DNA from: Yersinia vastinensis
Lineage (GTDB): Bacteria; Pseudomonadota; Gammaproteobacteria; Enterobacterales; Enterobacteriaceae
DNA: 64,000 bases
NCBI RefSeq assembly: GCF_902726565.1
Contig: NZ_CACVAF010000008.1
Coordinates: forward strand, 202,514-266,513
Reading direction: 5' to 3'
The position numbers were made by a program, and so were the translations under genes. The notes under the pieces are model-generated. The model did no database searches. It worked only from the letters and a program-made list of their open reading frames with translations, and was not told the origin of the DNA. Numbering within the stretch: position 1 is the first letter of the stretch; each line of letters starts with the position of its first letter. Below are positions 1-8,052 of the stretch, in pieces.

Positions 1-234
1 TCGGGTGAGAATGACGGTGGCAGTGTTGATATTCGTACGGAACTGGAAACAGCAGAGCAGGCGTTTAATTCGACCTCTGCGTTAGCTATACAGGCATTGC
101 GTCAAGGCGGGGATATTCGACCTATTGATGCGGTTCGAGCCCTGCAAGTTCTCAAGATTATCGATCCCGATGCTAAGCCGGATGAAGTATTGGACGAGCT
201 TAATAACTTAGGCCCAACCATCGCAGGTAGCTAA
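1..234 (+). CDS. C-terminal end of phage portal-type protein (partial)
   Basis: Frame 1 is open from the first base to a TAA at 232-234, giving the last 77 residues of a longer protein. The tail is acidic and helical (residues such as TELETAEQAFNSTSALAIQALR). It is followed one base later by the minor head gene, the usual order portal then head morphogenesis protein. The assignment as a portal (DUF4055-like) rests mainly on position; the fragment has no diagnostic motif that I can see. The start lies outside the window. Confidence 0.6.
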   Translation, partial: SGENDGGSVDIRTELETAEQAFNSTSALAIQALRQGGDIRPIDAVRALQVLKIIDPDAKPDEVLDELNNLGPTIAGS

Positions 235-1347
235 ATGGCAACAATTAACGAAAGGCTGCGTGATGAAACAATAGCACATAGCCTGTTTCAATCTCGTTAT
301 GGTGCTGGTGTTGCCCGTGAAATGGTTAAGGTGCTCAACGAGAGCGACGCAGAGCTATCTGCTCGATTAATTGTGGCTCTCGATGGGGTTAATCCAAACA
401 GTATTACTGTGAAACGCTTAGAGAGTTTACTGGCTAGTGTGCGCCAAGTGAATAAACAAGCTATTAATGCGATGTATGCCTCTTTGTCCGATGAACTATT
501 GGACTTTGCCAAGCATGAGGCCGGTTATCAGTTGAGTTTGTTTGACTCGCTATTGCCGGGGTCAGTTTTAAACCGATTCCCGTTAGCAGCAATTACCCAA
601 GAGCAGGTTTATGCCGCGGCAATGGCTCAGCCGTTCCAAGGGCGATTATTGCGAGACTGGGCGGAAAATATCGAAGCTGACCGGATGACCCGCATTACCA
701 ATACAGTGAAAAACGGCTACCTGGCTGGCGATACGGTTGAACAGATGGCGCGGAAAGTACGCGGCACCAGAGCAAGAAACTATCAAGATGGTGTAATTGA
801 AGCGGGACGGAAGAACGTCACGGCGGTAGTGAAAACGGCTGTCACTCACTTGGCTGCTGTCGCGCGGGATAAGTTTGCTGATAACAACAGCAATATTATC
901 GACGCCAAACAATGGCTCAGTACATTGGACAATAAAACCTCTCACGATTGCATTATCCGTGATCGCCTCAAATATACGCTGGAAGGTAAACCCATCGGGC
1001 ACAAGGTTCCATATCTTCAGGGGCCGGGACGCATTCATTTCTGCTGCCGTTCGATGGAGACTTTAATCACTAAGTCATGGCGTGAGCTGGGGATCGATAT
1101 CGACGAAATGGACGAAGGCACTCGAGCTAGCATGGATGGGCAAGTACCAGCTAGCACAACTTATAGTGAGTGGTTGCAACGGCAATCTTACCGCCGACAA
1201 GTTCAGGTACTGGGAGAGACTCGCGCCAGACTGATGAGAAACGGTGGCATGCGTACAGATGAATTCTTTACTGATACAGGCGAGTGGCTGACGTTACAGC
1301 AACTTAGAGATATCGACGATAGAGCGTTTTATGACGCAGGCTTGTAA
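235..1347 (+). CDS. Phage minor head protein (SPP1 gp7 / Mu gpF type)
   Basis: The 370-residue protein has the signature region of phage head morphogenesis proteins near residues 220-290: a stretch with DNKTSHDC, then a GPGRIHFCCRS segment with paired cysteines. Such proteins sit in or near the portal vertex and are needed for capsid assembly or DNA injection. The ATG follows the portal-like stop codon without a gap, so translation is probably coupled. A rho-independent terminator follows at 1401. Position between portal and scaffold genes supports the call. Confidence 0.85.
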   Translation: MATINERLRDETIAHSLFQSRYGAGVAREMVKVLNESDAELSARLIVALDGVNPNSITVKRLESLLASVRQVNKQAINAMYASLSDELLDFAKHEAGYQLSLFDSLLPGSVLNRFPLAAITQEQVYAAAMAQPFQGRLLRDWAENIEADRMTRITNTVKNGYLAGDTVEQMARKVRGTRARNYQDGVIEAGRKNVTAVVKTAVTHLAAVARDKFADNNSNIIDAKQWLSTLDNKTSHDCIIRDRLKYTLEGKPIGHKVPYLQGPGRIHFCCRSMETLITKSWRELGIDIDEMDEGTRASMDGQVPASTTYSEWLQRQSYRRQVQVLGETRARLMRNGGMRTDEFFTDTGEWLTLQQLRDIDDRAFYDAGL

Positions 1348-1400
1348 AAACCATGTTTTAACAATTGCAGTAAACGGTAGTCAACTAAACAAAAAATCTG

Positions 1401-1426
1401 AGCCTCGTCATTGTGCGGGGCTTTTT
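1401..1426 (+). terminator. Rho-independent terminator after the minor head gene
   Basis: Arms AGCCTCG (1401-1407) and CGGGGCT (1416-1422) pair over seven bases with one G-T pair, around an 8-base loop, and are followed by TTTT. It lies in the 160-base gap between the minor head and scaffold genes. It may attenuate rather than end transcription. Confidence 0.7.
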
Positions 1427-1507
1427 ATTACCTGTCGTTAGCGGATGCGATACGGCGAGCGGGTCGGATGACCTTTTTAAAATGGCCGGAAGGCTTGGAG
1501 ATTAACC

Positions 1508-2263
1508 ATGAAATTGAAATTAGATGCAGATGGAAAAGTAGTTGTTGAGAACGGAATGCCGGTTTATGTCCATGACGACGGCAAAGAAATCCCATTCGAT
1601 GCTTCTGCTGCACTGAGCAAAATCACTGCGCTAAACGGCGAGGCTAAAACTCATCGAGAAGCGAAGGAAGCGGCGGAAGCCCAACTCGGTAAATTCTCTG
1701 GCATCGACGACCCAGCTAAGGCGATTGAAGCCCTGCAAACCTTAACCAAAATCGACCAGAAGAAACTGATTGATGCGGGAGCGGTAGATCAGGTTAAAGC
1801 GGAAATTACCAAGGCATTCCAAACCCAACTGGATGACGCAAACGGCAAGAATAAGACTTTGGAGGATCAGCTTTATAAAGAGATGATTGGTGGGCGTTTC
1901 GGTAGTTCCACATTCATCAAAGATAAAGTCGCTATTCCAGCAGACTTTGTTCAGGCGCGCTTTGGCCAGTCATTCAAGATTGAAGATGGCAAGGTTGTGG
2001 CTTATGACCCATCAGGCAATAAGGTGTTCTCTCGCACTAAGCCTGGTGAACTTGCTGACTTCGATGAGGCGCTGGAGTTTTTGGTCGAACAGTACCCGCA
2101 GAAAGATCACATCCTCAAGGCATCCGGCAACAATGGTGGCGGCTCACAACAGCAGACGCAGCATCAGCACGGACAAAAAACACTGAAACGCACCGCGTTT
2201 GACTCAATGGGTATGGCAGAGCAACGCGCCGCACTCAAAGACGGCGTGGCGATCGTAGACTAA
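1508..2263 (+). CDS. Phage scaffold-like protein
   Basis: A 251-residue, highly charged and mostly helical protein encoded just upstream of the coat gene, the standard place for a capsid scaffold. Residues about 30-125 are rich in Ala, Lys, Glu and Gln and should form a coiled coil, as scaffolds do. A central segment contains GGRFGSSTFIKDKVAIPADFV-like sequence often seen in the DUF6651-type phage proteins paired with P22-like coat proteins. The C-terminus is Gln/His-rich. The product is presumably an internal assembly core removed from mature heads. The function is inferred from position and composition. Confidence 0.75.
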   Translation: MKLKLDADGKVVVENGMPVYVHDDGKEIPFDASAALSKITALNGEAKTHREAKEAAEAQLGKFSGIDDPAKAIEALQTLTKIDQKKLIDAGAVDQVKAEITKAFQTQLDDANGKNKTLEDQLYKEMIGGRFGSSTFIKDKVAIPADFVQARFGQSFKIEDGKVVAYDPSGNKVFSRTKPGELADFDEALEFLVEQYPQKDHILKASGNNGGGSQQQTQHQHGQKTLKRTAFDSMGMAEQRAALKDGVAIVD

Positions 2264-2276
2264 TTGGAGCTATAAA

Positions 2277-3425
2277 ATGGCAGCAACAAATACCCTAACG
2301 GGCCTCATCCCAACAATTTACACCGCGTTGGATATCGTTTCGCGTGAGCAAACGGGCTTTATCCCCGCAGTAGCTCGAAATACTAAGGCAGATTCAGCCG
2401 CAAAAGGGCAAACAGTATCAGCACCAGTCGCACCAGCAGCCAAGACAGTTGATATTGTCCCTGGTCCGACAGCATCAGGTGATGCAGGGCAAGAGATTGG
2501 TAATGTGGATGTTGTGATCACCAAATCCAAAATGGCACCGGTCCAATGGAACGGCGAAGAGCAACTAGCTATTGGTCCGGCAGGGACATACAACACCATT
2601 CTTGCCGATCAGTTCAAACAAGCGTTTCGAGCACTTGCGAATGAGGTCGATGCTGACCTTGGCGCATTGTATTACGGTTCGTCTCGCGCAGTCGGTACTG
2701 CGGGTACTACACCGTTTGGTATTGCTGCTGATTTGTCTGACTTCGCGGATTCTCGTCGCGTATTGGAAGATAACGGCGCGCCTACAACTGACCTACAAAT
2801 GGTACTTGGTTCAGCAGCTATCTCTAACATTCGCGGTAAACAATCAGTTCTGTTTAAAGTGAATGAAGCCGGTACTGAAGAGCTTCTGCGTGAAGGTATC
2901 ATCGGTCGAATTGAAGGGTTCAATCTGCATAACTCAGCCGGTGTTAAGCGAGTTACTGCAGGTAGTGGCGCGGGCTTCTTAGTCAATAAGGTTGGTGGTC
3001 ATGCAGTCGGTGATCGTCTGATCTCCGTTGATACGGGAACTGGTACGGTGAAAGTGGGGGATGTAGTCACCTTTGATGGTGATGACCACAAATACGTAGT
3101 GTCCGTTGCCACTTCATCAGTTATCACCATTGCTGCACCTGGCTTGATGAAAGCGCTGGCAGATAATGCGGCCGTGACTGTAGGTGGTAATTACACCGCA
3201 AACATGGCATTTGACCGCAATGCATTCCTGTTAGCCTCACGTACTCCGGCAATGCCTGATGGTGGCGACACTGCTGATGACGTGATGAATGTTACCGACC
3301 CTGTGTCTGGCATTACATTCCAGATCGCACTGTATCGTCAGTACCGTCAGGTGCGTTATGAGGTTGGTTTGGCATGGGGCGTCGCGTCGGTTAAGCCTGA
3401 GCATAGCACTATCATTTTGGGCTAA
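2277..3425 (+). CDS. Major capsid protein, P22 coat-like
   Basis: A 382-residue protein resembling the P22 gene 5 coat family. The N-terminus (LIPTIYTALDIVSREQTGFI) matches the family's opening helix, and about residues 240-305 form a beta-rich inserted domain (VGDRLISVDTGTG onwards). It should form the icosahedral shell. The gene starts 13 bases after the scaffold-like gene with a GGAG ribosome site and is followed by a strong terminator, the usual pattern for a highly expressed coat gene. The pairing of a P22-type coat with a lambda-type tail downstream points to a mosaic phage. Confidence 0.88.
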   Translation: MAATNTLTGLIPTIYTALDIVSREQTGFIPAVARNTKADSAAKGQTVSAPVAPAAKTVDIVPGPTASGDAGQEIGNVDVVITKSKMAPVQWNGEEQLAIGPAGTYNTILADQFKQAFRALANEVDADLGALYYGSSRAVGTAGTTPFGIAADLSDFADSRRVLEDNGAPTTDLQMVLGSAAISNIRGKQSVLFKVNEAGTEELLREGIIGRIEGFNLHNSAGVKRVTAGSGAGFLVNKVGGHAVGDRLISVDTGTGTVKVGDVVTFDGDDHKYVVSVATSSVITIAAPGLMKALADNAAVTVGGNYTANMAFDRNAFLLASRTPAMPDGGDTADDVMNVTDPVSGITFQIALYRQYRQVRYEVGLAWGVASVKPEHSTIILG

Positions 3426-3430
3426 TTATC

Positions 3431-3455
3431 AAGGGGCTTCGGCCCCTTTCTTATT
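3431..3455 (+). terminator. Rho-independent terminator after the coat gene
   Basis: A perfect hairpin AAGGGGC-TTCG-GCCCCTT (3431-3448) with the stable TTCG loop is followed by a T-rich tract. It probably lets coat mRNA accumulate while reducing readthrough into connector genes. Confidence 0.85.
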
Positions 3456-3466
3456 TGGAGTAATAA

Positions 3467-3784
3467 ATGGCCGGATTGACGAAAGAGCAGCGTGAAGCAA
3501 AGAAACTGATTGCTAATGTGGCAGACCCAGCGGCAACTAATCTCCCTGTTGAACCTGTTGAACCTGTTGAACCTGTTGAACCTGTTGAACCTGTTGAACC
3601 TGTTGAACCTGTTGAACCTGTTGAACCTGTTGAACCTGTTGAACCTGTTGAACCTGTTGAACCCATCACATTTATTCGTATGAATCGTGAATCACCAATG
3701 CTGCCTGGTGGACCAACTGAAGCAGATGTTCACCCTGAATCAGTAGAGTTATGGTTGCTGGACGAATGGCGTATTAGCGAGTAA
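3467..3784 (+). CDS. Small head-region protein with Val-Glu-Pro repeats
   Basis: A 105-residue protein of unknown function between the coat and connector genes. Residues 1-27 are a charged helix, residues 28-66 are 13 uninterrupted Val-Glu-Pro triplets, and the rest is a short acidic domain ending in LLDEWRISE. Genes in this position often encode head decoration or completion proteins, but I cannot recognise a family. The Pro-rich stretch should be an extended stalk. The start has a GGAG site at the correct spacing. The DNA encoding the repeats is a perfect 9-base tandem array, listed separately. Confidence 0.8.
   Translation: MAGLTKEQREAKKLIANVADPAATNLPVEPVEPVEPVEPVEPVEPVEPVEPVEPVEPVEPVEPVEPITFIRMNRESPMLPGGPTEADVHPESVELWLLDEWRISE
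3548..3664 (+). repeat. 13 x 9-bp in-frame tandem repeat (GTTGAACCT)
   Basis: Thirteen units of GTTGAACCT run without interruption for 117 bases. Only the final base of the last unit differs (C for T). Each unit encodes Val-Glu-Pro. The near identity, including third positions, points to recent expansion by slipped pairing or recombination rather than selection on the protein alone. Copy changes would keep the reading frame. Confidence 0.97.
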
Positions 3785-3793
3785 GGGCGGCTT

Positions 3794-4276
3794 ATGTTGG
3801 TTACTAACCCTGATTCTCCTAGCTTCAATAGTTACGCAAGTGTCGATGACTTGAGAGCTTTGGCCGCGTCTCGCGGATATGACGTACCGGTGGATGACGA
3901 ATCCTGTGAACAATTACTGTTGCAGGGAATGGACTACCTTGCAGGTCTTATATGGAAAGGGAGCCGGGCGGTAGCTGAACAACCTTTGTTCTGGCCGCGC
4001 ATTGGGATTGTGGTCGATGGTTACCTGCTGCCTAAAGACGTCATTCCAAAGCAGGTTATACAGGCGCAATGCAGGCTGGCAATTGAAGCGCAGGAAATAG
4101 ACCTATCTCCAGCATTTGCCGGTGGCGGTGAAGTGACTCAAGAGACAGTAGTTGGCGCGGTTAGCGTTTCATATGCAGAAGGTTCCAGCGGTTCATCCCC
4201 GAGCTTTACTTGGTTAAACGGGTTGTTGCGCGGAATGATAACCAGCACAAACCAAGTTCGCATGGTGAGGGGGTAA
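3794..4276 (+). CDS. Phage head-tail connector (DnaT-like) protein
   Basis: A 160-residue protein whose N-terminus (NSYASVDDLRALAASRGYDVP) and following helical segment with WKGSRAVAEQPLFWPR match the phage family usually annotated as DnaT-like ssDNA-binding proteins. In structural operons that family is a head-completion or connector protein rather than a replication protein. The C-terminal part is beta-rich, with VSVSYAEGSS. It lies directly downstream of coat genes and two bases before the next gene, in a tightly packed connector cluster. The connector role is inferred from position. Confidence 0.75.
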   Translation: MLVTNPDSPSFNSYASVDDLRALAASRGYDVPVDDESCEQLLLQGMDYLAGLIWKGSRAVAEQPLFWPRIGIVVDGYLLPKDVIPKQVIQAQCRLAIEAQEIDLSPAFAGGGEVTQETVVGAVSVSYAEGSSGSSPSFTWLNGLLRGMITSTNQVRMVRG

Positions 4277-4277
4277 T

Positions 4278-4529
4278 ATGTCGGAATTGAAAATAGTTCC
4301 ATTCATCAAAGACAGCACAGCAGAACACAACAAAGCCAATGTCATCAGATTACTAAAAGAAGCGCTAGCATTTGCCGAAAATGGCAGCCCCCAGAGCCTT
4401 GCGGTGATAATGATCAGCAATGGCGATGTTATGGATTGTTATCACCATGGTGGCGCGCCATACATGATGGTAGGTGCGATTGAATCACTTAAAACTGACT
4501 ATATTCACGCTCAGATAGAAAGGCGATGA
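4278..4529 (+). CDS. Small hypothetical protein of the connector cluster
   Basis: An 83-residue protein with a charged helical N-terminal half and the sequence SLAVIMISNGDVMDCYHHGG in the middle. I do not recognise the family. It begins two bases after the preceding stop and ends one base before the next start, so it is cotranslated with the connector genes. Similar small proteins in siphovirus prophages are of unknown function; a regulatory or moron role cannot be excluded. Confidence 0.72.
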   Translation: MSELKIVPFIKDSTAEHNKANVIRLLKEALAFAENGSPQSLAVIMISNGDVMDCYHHGGAPYMMVGAIESLKTDYIHAQIERR

Positions 4530-4530
4530 T

Positions 4531-4881
4531 ATGGCTATCAATTACCCACGAATGCGAGCGACAGCAACACGATTGATTACTGAGAATGGAGCGACCTACC
4601 AATTATCTCGTGGTGGTGGCGTCGAGTTCGTTGGAGGTGTTGAGGTTGAAATTCCTCTGGAAACATCCTCCATTGTTGGTGTTATTTCCAGTTACTCTCC
4701 CGGCGAGATTGACGGCACATTAATCCAAAACGGTGATGTGAAAATGTCGGCAACTGCTGATATTGAAATTCGCATCGGCGATCTGATTATGGTTGATGGC
4801 AAAAAACACCGAGTCATTAAACCTAATCCAGTAAAACCCGCTGCATTGTTGATTTGTTATAAACCACAACTGAGGGCGTGA
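4531..4881 (+). CDS. Probable head-tail stopper or adaptor protein
   Basis: A 116-residue, beta-strand-rich protein. The sequence ends with IRIGDLIMVDGKKHRVIKPNPVKPA, a pattern of short strands typical of small barrel-like head closure proteins such as the HK97 stopper family. It lies between the connector and gp10-like genes, where the stopper is usually encoded. No catalytic motif is visible. The call rests on position and secondary-structure pattern. Confidence 0.7.
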   Translation: MAINYPRMRATATRLITENGATYQLSRGGGVEFVGGVEVEIPLETSSIVGVISSYSPGEIDGTLIQNGDVKMSATADIEIRIGDLIMVDGKKHRVIKPNPVKPAALLICYKPQLRA

Positions 4882-4882
4882 T

Positions 4883-5470
4883 ATGGCTGACAACTCCAGC
4901 TTCATGACTTCAATTAATGCGTTTATTGAAAAGGGTAAGCGTAATCAGGAATTGGTAGTTCAAAAAGCGGGTATCAAAATTCTTAATCGGTTGGTCACGA
5001 TGTCGCCGGTTGGAAATCCTGAAATATGGAAGGTGAATCAGACAGCGAAGTCATATAACGACGCTGTTTTTGATGCCAACGAAGCTAAACGACTCGACTC
5101 TTCTAATTTGACCAAGACAGGAAAATTAAAGAAAAGTGCCAAAGTTAAAGCACCAGAATGGGATATCTATTCGCCACCAAACTACACAGGCGGGCGATTT
5201 AGAGGTAACTGGCAGGTCGGGCTAGATGTTCAACCGGACGGTGAAACAGGGCGAATCGATAAAAGGGGCAACATGACAATGGCTGTGGGCAATTATATGC
5301 TTGAGCAGTTCAAGGTCGGCACTAAGGCTATCTACTTCACCAACAACGTCCCTTACGCTCTGAAATTAGAACTGGGGCATTCCAGTCAAGCTCCTAGCGG
5401 ATTAGTGAGAATTACCGCGCTAGAAGCAAAAAAATATTTTGATGAGGCTGCGAGTGAAGTGTCTAAATAA
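4883..5470 (+). CDS. HK97 gp10-like tail completion protein
   Basis: A 195-residue protein with the family layout of HK97 gp10: an N-terminal helix (FIEKGKRNQELVVQKAGIKIL), the TMSPVG segment, a RFRGNWQVGLD segment and the C-terminal NNVPYALKLELGHSSQAPSG motif. These proteins join the tail tube to the head. A roughly 70-residue Lys-rich insert (about residues 50-95) is longer than usual. The gene is followed by an antisense homing endonuclease gene whose 3' end overlaps it by 8 bases, which separates it from the tail terminator gene. Confidence 0.85.
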   Translation: MADNSSFMTSINAFIEKGKRNQELVVQKAGIKILNRLVTMSPVGNPEIWKVNQTAKSYNDAVFDANEAKRLDSSNLTKTGKLKKSAKVKAPEWDIYSPPNYTGGRFRGNWQVGLDVQPDGETGRIDKRGNMTMAVGNYMLEQFKVGTKAIYFTNNVPYALKLELGHSSQAPSGLVRITALEAKKYFDEAASEVSK

Positions 5471-6275
5471 TCTTGTTTTTTCTCTTTGATGATTTTCTGA
5501 AATACGGAGGTTCACCGCAACCAACAATGCGAACATGCTTCCATGCAATGCCGTTATTAATGTTTGATATGGTAACGGGGTTGACGTTAAAGGATGTAGC
5601 TATACTTTTTTGGCTTTCTCCGGCGATCAATTTTTGAATTATCTCAATTGCCATTTCTTCATTAATTTTTGCATTAGGGTGAGACGAGCCTTTGCTTGAG
5701 TAATCTGGTTTGATGGTTGAGCAAACATTGCTCAGTTCTGGCAATACATCTTTCCAGCGACGCCCATATTTAATACTGGATATCGTGTTTTTATCTACAT
5801 TGAACTTTATAGCCAAATCGCTAGTAGATGCCCCAGATATTATGGAACGCTTGATATCTTCAACATCACACTCTTTCAAGATGGACAGCGGATGATTACT
5901 ACCCTTTCTCGGATTCCACCGACCATTAATTGTTGCATGCTGCATATTTCCTAAGTGAGTAGTCCACTCTAAGTTTTCAAAGTTATTGTTTGTTCTATCT
6001 GAATCGATGTGGTTAACAATATTACAGCCATTTGGTTTTATGCAGAACGCTTCAGCTACTAGTCTATGTACGTGCGCCTGAAAAATCTTGCATTCATTTT
6101 GCAGGAGGACGAATGGGTATCCCGCTCGTAATGCAGGCTTAAGTGTAACTCCAATTCTTTTTGTAATAATACCATTCCTGTGGAGGCAGATACGGTCAAG
6201 TGAGCGAACTGACCCTTTATTTGATACCTCGTAAAGGTGTTCATAATTAGGGATTGGCTTCCATATTTCTTCCAT
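5463..6275 (-). CDS. HNH homing endonuclease (NUMOD4-HNH) on the opposite strand
   Basis: Residues 1-45 carry a NUMOD4-type motif (EEIWKPIPNYEHLYEVSNKG), followed by an HNH nuclease core with HVHRLVAEAF and IVNHIDSDRTNNNFENLEW, the His-Asn-His arrangement. The last 140 residues contain two similar DNA-binding repeats, each with a helix-turn-helix (DLAIKFNVDKNTISSIKYG and SIATSFNVNPVTISNINNG). The chosen ATG at 6275 follows GAGG at a 5-base spacing; an upstream TTG would add 8 residues. Free-standing nucleases of this type spread by cutting alleles that lack them. It is the only minus-strand gene among the early structural genes, so it is a late insertion. Confidence 0.9.
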   Translation of the reverse strand: MEEIWKPIPNYEHLYEVSNKGSVRSLDRICLHRNGIITKRIGVTLKPALRAGYPFVLLQNECKIFQAHVHRLVAEAFCIKPNGCNIVNHIDSDRTNNNFENLEWTTHLGNMQHATINGRWNPRKGSNHPLSILKECDVEDIKRSIISGASTSDLAIKFNVDKNTISSIKYGRRWKDVLPELSNVCSTIKPDYSSKGSSHPNAKINEEMAIEIIQKLIAGESQKSIATSFNVNPVTISNINNGIAWKHVRIVGCGEPPYFRKSSKRKNKII

Positions 6276-6333
6276 AAATACCTCGATAGTTAATTTCAAT
6301 CATAAGTATACGGTAAGTTATTAGAGGAAGCTA

Positions 6334-6741
6334 ATGAGTACTCAACGAATCACTGCCTTGCTTGAGAAACGGCTTGGCGAATGGGCTGCGATTAAAAGTA
6401 TTCCGCTAGCTGCCGAGAACGTTAGCTTTGATGATACTGGCGATATGTATCTGCAATCGCATGTCATGCCAGCCACGACAGACACTATCGATCTGGCTCA
6501 GGTATCACGCGTATTTAAAGGCGTGTATCAGATTAATATCAACGCTAAGGCCGGTAGTGGTAAATCCAAATCTCATTCTATTGCCGCTGAATTGATAGAA
6601 TTGTTCAACCTCAATACTGAGCTGACGGACGGAGTGGTGACCTGCTATATCAACAGCGTTCCCAGCCAGTTTCCCGGCATTACTAACGACATCACATATA
6701 CAACACCAATCAGCATGAGCTATCGCGCTGACATCATTTAA
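6334..6741 (+). CDS. Tail terminator-like protein (DUF4128 type)
   Basis: A 135-residue protein that opens with a helix (TQRITALLEKRLGEWA) and has strands containing VFKGVYQININA, then HSIAAELIELF. This matches the phage DUF4128 family, which occupies the place of lambda gpU or Z and caps the tail tube. It stands between the gp10-like gene and the tube gene, apart from the inserted nuclease gene upstream. The terminator role is inferred from family and order. Confidence 0.78.
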   Translation: MSTQRITALLEKRLGEWAAIKSIPLAAENVSFDDTGDMYLQSHVMPATTDTIDLAQVSRVFKGVYQININAKAGSGKSKSHSIAAELIELFNLNTELTDGVVTCYINSVPSQFPGITNDITYTTPISMSYRADII

Positions 6742-6762
6742 ACCTCAATAAGTCCCACATCT

Positions 6763-6784
6763 ACCGGCCTATGCCGGTTTTTTT
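6763..6784 (+). terminator. Rho-independent terminator before the tail tube gene
   Basis: ACCGGC-CTAT-GCCGGT (6763-6778) is a perfect six-pair hairpin followed by seven T residues. It separates the terminator-like gene from the abundant tube protein gene, whose ribosome site begins a few bases later. Confidence 0.85.
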
Positions 6785-6807
6785 ATATCCAAAATCGGAG
6801 AATTACC

Positions 6808-7728
6808 ATGGGCTTTGCTCTACCAAATGGCGCGGGTATCTACCTGGCTAAAACATATGAAACCGAGTTAGCAGTAACGGCCGTTTCTAATGCTGTTGAC
6901 GCAGTGCTGACTGTGGCGACGGATCACGGCATCGCTGAAGGCGATATTGTGCAACTTACATCCGGTTGGGGTGCATTGAATGATCTTGCTGCTAAGGTGA
7001 CAGCATCAACCTCCACCACGTTAACCCTTGGCTCAATTGATACATCCAACACAGACCGCTTTGCTGTGGGCGGTGGTGTGGGGACGGTTAAGAAAGTCTT
7101 GAGCTGGATTGAAATTCCGCAAATCACCGAAGTGGCGAACAGCGGCGGTGACCAACAGATGATTCAAATCCAGTTCCTGAGTGATACCCGCCAGCGCAAC
7201 CTGAACACGTTTAAGGCGGCTCAATCTCAAACCTTGACGTTGGCGCATGATTCCAGTCAGCCAGTCTACCCGGTATTGCGTGCCGCCGATGAAACAGAGC
7301 AAACTTTGGCAACCTACATGTATGTGCCGAAAGCCAAAGAGAATCGCTATTCAACGGTGAAAGTGTCATTTAACGACATCCCAACCACCGCGATTAATGC
7401 CATTGAAACGGTGGCCGTAGTGTTTAACCTGCAATCTCAGGCGATGACCTTCTATAAATCTGGCACTACCGTAGCGGTTACTGGTGTCACTTTAAACAAG
7501 ACCACCACTTCTCTTGCTGTGGCTGCCACTGAAACCTTGACGGCAACCATTGCTCCATCAAACGCAACTAACAAAACTGGTACATGGTCATCATCAGCGC
7601 CAACTAAAGCCACGGTTGACCCAGTTACTGGCGTTGTCACCGGTATTGCTGCTGGTAGTGCCAATATCATTTACACCACCGCAGATGGTGCCAAAACAGC
7701 CACTTGCGCCGTCACCGTAACTGCATAA
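6808..7728 (+). CDS. Major tail tube protein with C-terminal Ig-like (Big2) domain
   Basis: A 306-residue protein. About residues 1-220 fit a lambda gpV-like tube subunit (WIEIPQITEVANSGGDQQ, then RQRNLNTFKAAQSQTLTLAHD). The last 85 residues form a Big2 immunoglobulin-like domain with the signature VTLNKTTTSLAVAATETL and TATVDPVTGVVTGIAAGSA-like strands. Such domains project from tail tubes and are thought to bind cell-surface sugars weakly. It is followed by the tail chaperone genes, as in lambda. Confidence 0.88.
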   Translation: MGFALPNGAGIYLAKTYETELAVTAVSNAVDAVLTVATDHGIAEGDIVQLTSGWGALNDLAAKVTASTSTTLTLGSIDTSNTDRFAVGGGVGTVKKVLSWIEIPQITEVANSGGDQQMIQIQFLSDTRQRNLNTFKAAQSQTLTLAHDSSQPVYPVLRAADETEQTLATYMYVPKAKENRYSTVKVSFNDIPTTAINAIETVAVVFNLQSQAMTFYKSGTTVAVTGVTLNKTTTSLAVAATETLTATIAPSNATNKTGTWSSSAPTKATVDPVTGVVTGIAAGSANIIYTTADGAKTATCAVTVTA

Positions 7729-7740
7729 GGAACATGACCC

Positions 7741-8052
7741 ATGGCAGTAAAATTTACCTTGGTGCCGTCACCAACATTCAAAGCCGATGTGAAAATCCCT
7801 CGCGCCGGCCTAGATGACGGCGAATTAACATTTACCTTTAAGCATTTGCCACTGAATGAAGTATCGAGCATAGAGAAAACTGAAGGGCAGACGGGATTAG
7901 ATTTCGCAGAAAAGATAATCGAAGGCTGGGCGCTTCCTGAGCCATTCAATCGTGAAAATCTTGAAGTGCTCGCGAATAACTACCCGAAAGCTATCGAGAA
8001 TGTCATCAGTGCGTTTTATCGCGAACTGCTCGGTAATCGCGAAAAAAACTAA
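7741..8052 (+). CDS. Tail assembly chaperone (lambda gpG analogue)
   Basis: A 103-residue protein in the lambda G position, between the tube and tape-measure genes. It is a small acidic protein with FTFKHLPLNEVSSIEK and an Asn/Glu-rich helical C-terminus. Chaperones of this kind coat the tape measure during tail assembly. The last codons are GAA AAA AAC TAA and contain the heptamer A AAA AAC, a classic -1 slippery site, so a fraction of ribosomes should continue into the frame that follows, making a 206-residue fusion with the DUF1799-like extension. Confidence 0.85.
   Translation: MAVKFTLVPSPTFKADVKIPRAGLDDGELTFTFKHLPLNEVSSIEKTEGQTGLDFAEKIIEGWALPEPFNRENLEVLANNYPKAIENVISAFYRELLGNREKN
8043..8049 (+). 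other. Programmed -1 frameshift site A AAA AAC
   Basis: In the reading frame of the upstream gene the bases read A AAA AAC directly before the TAA stop at 8050. A one-base slip back puts the next codon at 8049 (CTA), in a frame that stays open to TAA at 8358-8360. Lambda uses the same strategy to make gpG and gpGT. No convincing pseudoknot was identified by eye downstream. Confidence 0.85.

Noticed and set aside
3548..3664. Repeat array considered as a CRISPR
   Set aside because: Units are 9 bases with no spacers and lie in frame inside a gene.
3451..3669. Minus-strand frame with repeated Gly-Ser-Thr triplets
   Set aside because: It is the complement of the Val-Glu-Pro repeat array and has no ribosome site; it is a shadow of the repeat.
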